In this document: in pieces, positions 1 to 6,139 of the stretch
How the letters are laid out: every line of letters starts with the position of its first letter
Position numbering within the stretch: position 1 is the first letter of the stretch
From: JAZIHH01 sp036678685
Lineage (GTDB): Bacteria > Bacillota > UBA4882 > UBA10575
Assembly (NCBI GenBank): GCA_036678685.1
Contig: JAZIHH010000033.1
Location: 1-6,139 of the forward strand
Reading direction: 5' to 3'
Length of the DNA: 6,139 nucleotides
The notes under the pieces: generated by a model
Seen by the model: only the letters and a program-made list of their open reading frames with translations
Told to the model about the DNA's origin: nothing
The model's database searches: none
Program-made: the position numbers and the translations under genes

Positions 1-8
1 ATTTCCAT

Positions 9-37
9 TTGCTAAATTACCAATAATATCATATAAT
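9..37 (+). promoter_or_regulatory. Probable sigma-A promoter of the transporter/DUF4097 operon
   Basis: A TTGCTA -35-like element (9-14, 4 of 6 to consensus) and a perfect TATAAT -10 (32-37) are separated by 17 bases, in an AT-rich region. Transcription would start near 44, leaving a leader of about 90 bases before the GTG start at 133. That leader has no riboswitch I recognise. It has a weak A/T-rich hairpin (89-95 pairing with 102-108, followed by TT) that resembles a poor terminator. AT-rich DNA gives chance -10 matches, so the call rests on the spacing and position. Confidence 0.6.
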
Positions 38-132
38 TTATCTCATAATTTACTATTTTTTCTAAAGCCGTTCCAAACCATAGGCGGGAAAACAATTGGC
101 GTTGTTTTTTATGCCATGAAGGAGGTTATAAA

Positions 133-1509
133 GTGGAAAAAAGAGAACGGTTTGCTTCCCGGTTGGGCTTCATTTTAATCTCGGCCGGATGCTCCATCGG
201 CTTGGGTGACGTGTGGCGTTTCCCCTACATCACCGGCAAGTACGGCGGCGGCGTATTTTGCCCTCCTTTATCTCATCCGCTCTGCATCATCGCACTGGGG
301 ATCCCGATTATGACCATGGAGTTGGCGGTCGGGCGGGCCAGCCAAAATAGCATTGCCACTTCCTTTCGGGTGATGGAACGCCCGGGGCAGAAGTGGCATC
401 TGATGGCACGCCGGCATTGCCGGCAACGGTCCCTCCTGATGATGTTTTACACCACCGTTGCCGGCTGGATGCTGGCTTACTTCTACAAATTCATGGTTGG
501 GCAGTTTAACGGGCTCAATCCCCAGCAGGTGGGGCAAGTTTTCGCTGATTTTATCGCCAACCCGTTCGCGATGGTCCTTTGGATGGTCGTCACCACCGTG
601 TTCTGTTTTGGCGTCTGCTCCCTCGGTTTGCAGAAGGGCGTGGAGAAGGTGACCAAAGTGATGATGACCTTGCTGTTCGTCCTCATAATGATCTTGATCC
701 TCAAAGCGGTCACCCTGCCCAACGCCGGAGAAGGCCTTAAGTTCTACCTGCTTCCCGATGTAAACCGCATCCAGGAAACCGGACTCTGGGAGACCATTTT
801 CGCCGCGATGAGCCAGGCCTTCTTCACTTTGAGTCTGGGGGTTGGCTCGATGGCAATCTTCGGGAGCTACATCGGGAAAGAACGGAATCTCTTCGGCGAA
901 GCAATCAACATCGCCACCCTGGACACTTTAATCTCGCTCCTGGCGGGGCTGATTATCTTTCCGGCCTGCTTTGCCTTTGGGCTGAACCCCGGTGAAGGTC
1001 CCGGCCTGGTCTTTGTGACCCTGCCCAATATCTTCAACGCGATGGGCGGTGGACAGATCTGGGGAGCCCTCTTCTTCATCTTTATGACCTTTGCCGCCTA
1101 CTCCACGGTGATTGCGGTCTTTGAAAACATCATTGCCTTCGGCATGGACCTTTGGGGCTGGAGCCGACCGAAATCGGCCTTCATCAATACCTTTTTAATG
1201 ATCCTGCTCGCGCTGCCCTGCGGCTTAGGGTTTAACGTGCTCAGCGGTTTCCAGCCTTTTGGCGAGGGAACAAGCGTCTTGGACCTGGAGGATTTTATCC
1301 TCAGTTACAATCTTCTGCCCATCGGTTGCCTGGTATACTTGCTTTTCTGTGTGACCCGTTACGGTTGGGGCTTTGACCACTTCCTGGCGGAAATCAACAC
1401 CGGACAGGGCATCAAGATGCCCCGCGCGTTCAAACCGTATTTCCAGTGGGTCCTGCCGGTGATCATCCTGATCATCCTGATTCAGGGGTATATTAACTTT
1501 TTTAGCTAA
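133..1509 (+). CDS. Sodium-dependent amino acid transporter, NSS/SNF family
   Basis: This is a membrane symporter that would couple Na+ entry to uptake of an amino acid or related solute; the substrate cannot be read from the sequence. The GTG start is set by AAGGAGG at 119-125, seven bases upstream. At 458 residues with about 11 hydrophobic segments (roughly 11-32, 42-63, 100-121, 146-165, 174-194, 222-246, 258-282, 308-335, 350-370, 390-408, 437-457) it matches the 11-helix bacterial branch. Signature parts are GLGDVWRFPY in helix 1 (22-32), MELAVGRASQ (62-71) and FFTLSLGVGSMAIFGSY in helix 6. Residue 26 is Asp where the family has the Na1-site Asn. Two stretches are read out of frame between compensating indels. 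Around 256-282 a one-base shift restores FALLYLI, and around 406-433 it restores AGIAGN. The open frame therefore survives but about 20 residues are scrambled. A second gene follows after 15 bases, probably in the same operon. Confidence 0.9.
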   Translation: MEKRERFASRLGFILISAGCSIGLGDVWRFPYITGKYGGGVFCPPLSHPLCIIALGIPIMTMELAVGRASQNSIATSFRVMERPGQKWHLMARRHCRQRSLLMMFYTTVAGWMLAYFYKFMVGQFNGLNPQQVGQVFADFIANPFAMVLWMVVTTVFCFGVCSLGLQKGVEKVTKVMMTLLFVLIMILILKAVTLPNAGEGLKFYLLPDVNRIQETGLWETIFAAMSQAFFTLSLGVGSMAIFGSYIGKERNLFGEAINIATLDTLISLLAGLIIFPACFAFGLNPGEGPGLVFVTLPNIFNAMGGGQIWGALFFIFMTFAAYSTVIAVFENIIAFGMDLWGWSRPKSAFINTFLMILLALPCGLGFNVLSGFQPFGEGTSVLDLEDFILSYNLLPIGCLVYLLFCVTRYGWGFDHFLAEINTGQGIKMPRAFKPYFQWVLPVIILIILIQGYINFFS

Positions 1510-1524
1510 GGGAGAGATAAAAAA

Positions 1525-2919
1525 ATGCGAATTCGCGCGTTTTTAACCCGCGGCTTCGTCCTCGGGCTGCTTTTGTTGGTTTTCTTTTCCCCGCAGGGGG
1601 CCAATGCGGCAACCGACTCTTACTACACAAAAGAGTCCTTCCTGCTTGCCCCGGACGGGACCGTAGTGGTGGAAGCGGCCTTTCAGGAGGTGGAAGTGAT
1701 CCAGACAGCTGACCCCACGGTTGAGGTTGAGGTCAGCATGACCTTCCAGGCCTCCTCCCGACCGAAGGTGGAAATATTAATCGACGAATACCGACCGGTC
1801 TTTACCGTCGACGAGCAGCGCCTGGAGATTCGTTCCTCCACGAAAGCCCCGGGCATTTCCACCATGTTCGCACAGGCCTCCGGAAAGATAAGGATCAAGG
1901 TCCCGGCCAAAACCAGCCTAATAATTAATACCGCTTCTGGGAGCTGTACCTTCCAGGGCTGTTTCAACACCGACATCACCGCAGAATCGACCTGCGGAGA
2001 TGCTCTTTCCGCGGCGAAGTGAATGGCTTTTCCATCAGTACTGCTCCCGGCAAGAATAAGAGACCGGCATTGAAGGGCCAGTCAGCCGGGTGGAAGCCCA
2101 CTCCGTCAGCGGCTCGATTTGGCTAAGCGGCCCGGTCCAAACCGCCCAGCTCCATACCGTTTCCGGCGACATTAACCTTCACGGCTCCGACGGCGGAAAA
2201 CTCATCGCCTCAACGATCTCCGGCAATCTTATCGCCACCTGGGAGACCCTCTCCGCGCCTGTTATCATTACGGCGGAATCGGTCTCGGGAAATCTCCGCT
2301 TTTTCTTCCCCGCGGACGCAAAAATCCGGGGTGAACTCAAAAGCCGTTCCGGCGGATCACTTCGGAGTTCTCGGAGCTGTTCTCCGGCGTGGTCAATACC
2401 CACTTCCTGCATGATGACGCGGCCGATGTACAGATCGCGGCGACCACAACCAACGGTGCAATTGATCTACGCACCCTGAATCATTCTTCCGACCAGTCCG
2501 TAACGGCCAAAACCACCAAGTCCCGGCCTGACCGGCCTGGGGACCACCCTTTTACCTTTCCTCCGAAAAGACCGGGGCCGGCGGCTTTTCTCAATATCTA
2601 CCGTTACGAAAAGCGGTGGGCACCCGGCTTAAAAATCCGGCTCTATCAGGATCGCTTCTACCTCACCGGAAATCTTGAATACTCCTACCGGAATTGGGAT
2701 TTAAATGCCCAATTCGGAATCGTTTATTTCCTAAATTCTTCTGCTTCCTGGTTTTCGTTTTACGGCGGCGGTGGTGCCCATTTCTCCAACAAGAACGGTT
2801 ACCAATACCCCTATCTCCTGGTGGGGACCGACTTTCTCTTCTTATTCTACGAGCTGGTCTACCCCTGGGCGGAAGAGGAAGCACCACCACACCGGTTTGG
2901 CTTAAGTATTAAATTATAA
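1525..2919 (+). CDS. Secreted DUF4097-like beta-repeat protein with a beta-rich C-terminal region (frameshifted)
   Basis: The start ATG follows GGGAGAG (1510-1516). Residues 1-28 form a signal peptide: an Arg-containing N-region, a run of Leu/Val/Phe, then cleavage after ANA. The middle carries repeats of the type xxSGxIxLxG (for example SVSGSIWLSG, TVSGDINLHG, TISGNLIATW, SVSGNLRFFF), about 20 residues apart. This is the pattern of DUF4097/adhesin-like beta-helix proteins, whose function is not defined. The frame breaks at about 2006-2010 (a missing T would restore ALFRGEVNGF), 2060-2070, and 2354-2358 (a missing A). The segment 2510-2600 also reads better with three further local shifts. 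Corrected length is about 464 residues. The last 110 or so residues (from FLNIYRYEKRW) alternate aromatic and polar residues and end in FGLSIKL. They look like membrane beta-strands or a beta-sandwich; I do not recognise the family. No good start codon or ribosome site separates this part, so I treat it as one gene. Confidence 0.7.
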
Positions 2920-2935
2920 GCCGTAGGTGGGCACG

Positions 2936-2979
2936 GAAAAAAAGAAAACGCCCAGCCACTTTTCACGAAAGGGCTGGGC
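2936..2979 (-). terminator. Intrinsic terminator of metF
   Basis: An eight-base GC-rich stem (2950-2957 with 2972-2979) continues past a single bulged base (2958) into a second stem (2959-2962 with 2968-2971) and a small loop. Read on the minus strand, the hairpin is followed by TTTTCTTTTTTT (2937-2948), so it lies 30 bases past the metF stop with the expected U-tract. On the plus strand no T run follows, so it is at best a weak stop for the DUF4097 transcript that converges on it. Confidence 0.88.
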
Positions 2980-3009
2980 AACAATGGTCATGATCAACGT
3001 AGCCGGTCG

Positions 3010-3895
3010 TTACGCTTCCGCCTTTAGATGTTTCCGGATCCCGGTGATCTGCGCAAAGATCTGCTTGGCCACTTCCGGCCGGTTCATCGTGTACAGGTGG
3101 ATGCCGTCCACCCCGCTGGAGAGGAGATCGATAATCTGTTCCGTGGCGTAAGCGATCCCCGCTTCCTTCAACGCCTCGGGATTGTGTTCGTAGCGGTCCA
3201 GAATCCGCGGAACATCGGGGGGATGCTGGTTCCGCAAAGGCTGGTAATCCGCTCGATCTGCTTTTTGTTCAGCACGGGCATAATCCCGGCCGCGACCGGT
3301 ACCCGGATCTGCATCTTCGCCAGTTTTTCCTGAAAAGCATAAAAAAGGTTATTATCCAAAAACAACTGCGTAATGAGAAAATCCACGCCCGTCTCGACCT
3401 TGATTTTCAGGTTACGCAGATCGGCCTCGGCGCTCTCGGCTTCGGTGTGGACCTCCGGGTAGCAGGCAGCGCCGATACAAAAATCCGCCGTATTTTTGAT
3501 GTATTTAATCAGGTCGGAGGCATATTGAAAATCGGTGGTCGGGGGTATCGTACTTTGGTCCGCCGGCCGGTCACGCCCCTTAGCGCAAGGATGTTCTCAA
3601 TCTTGGCCTTCTGCAAACGGCCAAGGATCTCCGCCACCTCTTCCTTGATCAAGGTTATGCAGGTCAGATCAGCAAGGGCTTCAATCCCGTATTTGTTCTT
3701 GATGGTATCGGCAATCTCTACTGTATAGAAGCGGCTTCCCCCGGCGGCGCCGTAGGTAACGCTGATGAAATCAGGCCGCAGAACAGAGAGGGCATCAATG
3801 GTCGCGAACACCCCGTCCAGGGGAGAACCGGGTTTCGGGGGGAAAATCTCCAGCGAAAAGACGGGTTTGTTTTTGTAATAATCCTTGATCCGCAT
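3010..3895 (-). CDS. metF: 5,10-methylenetetrahydrofolate reductase (two frameshifts)
   Basis: This flavoenzyme reduces 5,10-methylene-THF to 5-methyl-THF, the methyl donor for MetH, which lies across the divergent region. The ATG at 3895 (minus) has AGGAGG five bases upstream (3901-3906). Frame-corrected length is about 294 residues, close to E. coli MetF (296). Landmarks in order are SLEIFPPK with the catalytic-type Glu at residue 16, FISVTYGAAGGSR (43-55), LTCI, ALRGDRPAD with Asp 108 (flavin/folate region), CYPEVHTEAESAEADL (143-158), FLITQLF with Gln 176, AGIMPV, and GVDGIHLYTMNR. The first break is near 3571-3576, after ALRG. The second is in a six-G run at 3217-3222 (six C on the coding strand), where one more C restores SIPPDVPRILDRY. 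Residue 76 is Asp where His of the HLTC motif is usual. Transcription is from the promoter at 4222-4250 through the S-box, ending at the hairpin at 2950-2979. It is a normal metF apart from probable sequence errors or fresh mutations. Confidence 0.93.
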
Positions 3896-4014
3896 TTTAT
3901 CCTCCTTTCAGGCCCGGTTTGCTTCATATTACCATATTCCCGTCGGTACCCGTTTTGTCACCAAAAAAGGCGCAAAAAGTCTTCCCCATATACCATACGA
4001 AAACCGGAAGGAAG

Positions 4015-4044
4015 AAAAAGGCTGCTTTCGATAAGAAAGCAGCC
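4015..4044 (-). terminator. S-box expression-platform terminator upstream of metF
   Basis: On the minus strand a perfect 10-base stem (4035-4044 with 4020-4029), loop TTATC, is followed by TTTTTCTTCC. It lies about 120 bases before the metF start and 40 bases after the SAM-I aptamer, so it is an attenuator. The competing antiterminator is visible. The minus-strand sequence TTTCTTATC (4030-4038: loop plus part of the stem) is exactly complementary to GATAAGAAA (4083-4091), which includes the 3' side of aptamer helix P1. SAM-bound P1 would free the terminator; without SAM the nine-base pairing would block it. Confidence 0.93.
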
Positions 4045-4084
4045 TTTTATTTACCAAGCAAACGATGCTTTGTGCCTGCGCGTT

Positions 4085-4192
4085 TCTTATCTTTCAGGGG
4101 TAATCCCTGCAGGAATTGACACCGTTGCATTCGGATGAGAATGCCGGTTGTCGGGCTTCATCGGGCCAGTCCCTCCACCTCTCTTGATAAGA
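4085..4192 (-). promoter_or_regulatory. SAM-I (S-box) riboswitch aptamer controlling metF
   Basis: On the minus strand the conserved S-box string runs from TCTTATCAAGAGAGGTGGAG (4173-4192) through GGGACTGGCCCGATGAAG (4158-4175), then CAACC, CGGTGTCAATTCCTGCAG and CCCTGAAAGATAAG. P1 pairs 4186-4192 with 4085-4091 (seven bases). Order, spacing and the roughly 108-base length match the SAM-I family, which typically turns off methionine and SAM genes in Firmicutes when SAM binds. One usually conserved G in CCCGGCAACC is A here (plus-strand position 4151). The aptamer points at metF, not at the metH operon. Confidence 0.96.
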
Positions 4193-4221
4193 CCATCTAT
4201 TAAATTGAGATATTTTATTAG

Positions 4222-4250
4222 ATTTTACGGTAAACCAAACCAATTGTCAA
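4222..4250 (-). promoter_or_regulatory. Sigma-A promoter of the S-box/metF transcript
   Basis: On the minus strand a perfect TTGACA -35 (4245-4250) and TAAAAT -10 (4222-4227, 5 of 6) are separated by exactly 17 bases. Transcription would begin near 4214, about 22 bases before P1 of the aptamer, which is the expected arrangement for an S-box leader. Confidence 0.88.
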
Positions 4251-4317
4251 GGGTTCATTGCGCAGGGTCCGCCGGGCACGAACAGGCGGGACGAAATAAC
4301 TCCACAAAAGGTAAATC

Positions 4318-4346
4318 TTGCTTTTCGGTCAATAAATGTGTACTAT
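4318..4346 (+). promoter_or_regulatory. Probable promoter of the activation-protein/metH operon
   Basis: TTGCTT (4318-4323) and TACTAT (4341-4346), each 4 of 6 to consensus, are 17 bases apart. Transcription would start near 4353, only about 18 bases before the ATG at 4371, which leaves no room for a leader riboswitch. Its -35 lies about 70 bases from the metF -35, on the other strand. It is weaker than the metF promoter and not proven. Confidence 0.45.
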
Positions 4347-4370
4347 TATTTAAAACCGAGGTGATCGCCG

Positions 4371-5062
4371 ATGGAGATCCCGCAGGGAGAAGTATTGAGG
4401 TACCTGGGTTACCGGAACCAAAGGATCGATCCGGCCATGATGAGTTTAATCGAGGAATGCCGGGCGGAAACAAAAGTGTTGATGCGGCCGGGCGTCGTCT
4501 ACCGGGATTCCCCCTTGAAAAGCACGGGGACCAGATCCGGCTGCTGACGACCACTTTACACCTGCAAAGCAGCGACCTCGGCAGGCATCTGCGGCGGGCG
4601 GACCGCTGCGCCGTCCTCGCCGCCACCTCGGGCTGGCGGTTGACCAAAAAATCGCGGCTTACGCACGCTTAGATCTAACCAGAGCAATCGTCATGGACGC
4701 TTGCGCCACCGCCGCCATCGAAGCCGTCTGCGACCAAGTGCAGGAACAGCTAAGGGCAAAGGTGGCCCCGGAAGGTTACCGCCTTACTCCCGCGCTACAG
4801 TCCCGGTTACGGTGGCTTGTCCATCGTACACCAAAAGGCTATCCTGGAGACGCTCCAGGCTTACACCCGGATCGGCCTCACCGTTAACGAAGACCATATT
4901 CTACTCCCCCGCAAATCGGTGACGGCCTTCATCGGCCTGGAGAAAACGGAAATGGACGCGCCCGATAAGCTAGAGGAAGCAAAAACAGTGGACGCCCCCG
5001 ACAAGTGCCACTGTTGTCCGGATAAAACTTGTCAGTACAGAAAAGGTGGGGATGGAGATTGA
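4371..5062 (+). CDS. Stand-alone B12-dependent methionine synthase activation-domain protein (three frameshifts)
   Basis: This is the likely partner of MetH. In E. coli MetH the C-terminal domain binds SAM to remethylate cobalamin that has oxidised to cob(II)alamin; in Thermotoga and many Firmicutes that domain is a separate protein. The ATG at 4371 has AGGTGA seven to twelve bases upstream. The corrected product is about 230 residues. It contains EVLRYLGYR near the N-terminus, LGRHLRRADRCAVLAATLGL (70-89), MDACATAAIEAVCD (109-122), and the SAM-binding-type RYSPGYGGLSI (142-152), comparable to the RxxPGY motif of MetH. The tail is DKCHCCPDKTCQYR, a CxxC-x4-C cluster common in this family and possibly a metal site. 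The frame breaks are at about 4508-4510 (missing T, restoring YRDFPLEKHG), 4625-4629 (missing base, restoring TLGLAV), and 4789-4792 (extra base, restoring LTPRYSPGYG). The stop TGA overlaps the TTG of metH (TTGA), so the two are probably translationally coupled. Confidence 0.88.
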
Positions 5063-6139
5063 AACGCAAGCTTAATTTGGACGAATTCCTGGTCTTTGAC
5101 GGGGCCATGGGGACCATGCTCCAAAGCTACGGCATGAAAGCAGGAGAAATCCCCGAAAGATACAATCTGGAACGGGCGGAAGTCATCGCCGGAATCCACA
5201 GCGCTTACATTGAAGCGGGTGCCCAGGTCCTGACGACCAATACGTTCAACGCCAACCGGTTTAAACTAGCCGGGACCGGGCTGAATCTGGCCGCGGTTAT
5301 CCGGACAGCGGTGGAGATTGCCCGGTGGACCGCAAAGGATAACGAGGAAATCCTAGTGGCTTTGGACATCGGCCCTTTAGGCCAGCTAATGGAGCCCTAT
5401 GGCACCTTAAGCTTTGATGAAGCGTACGAGGCCTTTGCCGAACAGATCCGGGCCGGTGCCGCGGCGGGTGCCGATCTGATTTTGATTGAAACCATGTCCA
5501 ATCTTTACGAAGCAAAGGCCGCCATCCTCGCCGCCCGCGAAAACGCCGACTTACCCGTCTTCTGTACAATGACCTTCCAGGAGGACGGCCGGACCCTGAC
5601 CGGCGCCGATCCCTTAACCGTGGTCAATGTCCTCCAAAGTTTGGGCGTCACCGCGTTGGGGATCAACTATTCCCTCGGGCCGAAAGAGGTTCTGCCGTTG
5701 GTTCGGGAGATGCTAAGGTTCGCCCAAGTCCCCGTCCTTGTCCAGCCGAACGCCGGCCTGCCCCAGTTGGTCGGTGAAGATATGGTCTTTCAAATCACCC
5801 CCGCCGATTTTGCGGCTTACAGGGCGGGAGATGGCCGCCGCCGGCGTTCGCATTCTGGGCGGCTGCTGAGGAACCACCCCCGCTCACATCAAAGCCTTAA
5901 AGAATATGTTGGCCGAATCTGAAACCGGTAGCAATAAAGGCCCCGCGTTTGACCGCCGCCAGCTCCGGCACGACCACCGTCCCTGGGCGGCCCGGTCAAA
6001 TCATTGGGGAACGAATCAACCCCAACGGGAAGCGGCGCTTGCAAAAAGCCCTGCGCGAAGGGGGAGCTGGATTATCTCCTCCGGGAAGCCGTTGACCAGC
6101 AGGATAATGGCGCCCATATCCTCGATCTCAATGTGGGCC
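5059..6139 (+). CDS. metH: B12-dependent methionine synthase, N-terminal part (frameshifted, in-frame UGA, cut by window end)
   Basis: MetH transfers a methyl group from 5-methyl-THF through cobalamin to homocysteine. I chose the TTG at 5059 because AGGTGGGG (5044-5051) sits seven bases upstream and the start overlaps the previous stop. The homocysteine domain shows FDGAMGTML, TNTFNANRFKL, ALDIGPLGQLMEPYG, LILIETMSNLYEAKAA, FCTMTFQEDGRTLTG and GINYSLGP. The Cys of GxNCSLGP, a zinc ligand (Cys207 in Thermotoga MetH), is Tyr here (codon 5668-5670, residue 204). After a one-base insertion at 5821-5828 the frame continues to LGGC, then UGA (5867-5869), then GTTPAHIKALKNML; the UGA replaces the second Cys of GGCCGT. 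Further shifts at about 5941-5950 and in the G run 6060-6064 lead into IIGERINP and AHILDLNVG, the start of the pterin-binding domain. The cobalamin domain lies beyond the window. Identity as metH is certain; whether this copy is functional is not. Confidence 0.92.

Noticed and set aside
89..110. Attenuator in the transporter leader
   Set aside because: The hairpin is only seven mostly A-T pairs. It would be too weak to terminate well, and no competing structure or leader peptide is visible.
2620..2919. Separate small gene for the beta-rich C-terminal part
   Set aside because: The only nearby GTG and TTG codons have no ribosome site, and the frame is continuous with the preceding repeat segment.
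3028..3728. Plus-strand open frames opposite metF
   Set aside because: They are antisense shadows of well-conserved MetF sequence and have no ribosome sites.
3919..4119. Plus-strand open frame of 66 codons
   Set aside because: It covers the metF leader terminator and part of the S-box aptamer; the Lys-rich product is a by-product of the A-rich terminator sequence.
4148..4370. Upstream part of a plus-strand open frame that later joins the activation protein
   Set aside because: It runs through the minus-strand S-box and promoter and resembles no protein. Only its later part (from about 4510) is real coding sequence, reached by a frameshift from the frame that starts at 4371.
5867..5869. UGA read as tryptophan or glycine through an altered genetic code
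   Set aside because: The neighbouring activation gene ends in TGA with a sensible overlap to metH, and Trp is encoded by TGG throughout. The site calls for Cys, not Trp or Gly.
5979..6002. Extra frameshift pair in the MetH linker giving VPLGGPVKII
   Set aside because: The existing frame already reads TVPGRPGQIIGERINP, which is acceptable for this variable linker, so no further indels need be assumed.

Overview
This is a GC-moderate bacterial segment, and everything recognisable points to the Firmicutes (Bacillota). It has strong AAGGAGG-type ribosome binding sites, GTG and TTG starts, U-tract terminators, a textbook SAM-I (S-box) leader in front of metF, and a methionine synthase whose reactivation domain is a separate upstream gene. 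I cannot name the species. A clostridial or Limnochordia-like lineage fits, but that is inference.

Layout: 1-132 is an AT-rich promoter and leader. 133-1509 (+) encodes a neurotransmitter:sodium symporter (NSS/SNF) family transporter. 1525-2919 (+) encodes a secreted DUF4097-like beta-repeat protein with an aromatic, beta-rich C-terminal part; its reading frame is broken several times. 2920-3009 is the convergent gap and holds the metF terminator, which works on the minus strand. 3010-3895 (-) is metF (methylenetetrahydrofolate reductase), broken by two frameshifts. 3896-4370 is a divergent regulatory region: a promoter, a SAM-I aptamer and a terminator/antiterminator drive metF leftward, and a separate short-leader promoter drives the rightward pair. 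4371-5062 (+) is the B12-dependent methionine synthase activation-domain protein (three frameshifts). It overlaps metH (5059 to the window edge, +) by four bases. metH covers the homocysteine-binding domain and the start of the pterin-binding domain.

How they work together: MetF makes 5-methyl-THF. MetH uses it with cobalamin to methylate homocysteine. The upstream protein probably binds SAM and helps reductively remethylate oxidised cobalamin, a job done by a C-terminal domain in enterobacterial MetH. The S-box shuts off metF when SAM is plentiful. The metH operon, transcribed the other way, shows no riboswitch.

The most striking property of the window is a very high density of one-base indels, many in homopolymers, some of them compensating within one gene. 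There are also substitutions at normally invariant residues, including two of the three zinc cysteines of MetH (one Tyr, one in-frame UGA). Indels mostly in homopolymers and otherwise well-conserved protein sequence favour sequence error or very recent decay over an old pseudogene cluster. I found no CRISPR array, insertion sequence, tRNA or rRNA, and no convincing new system beyond the points listed.
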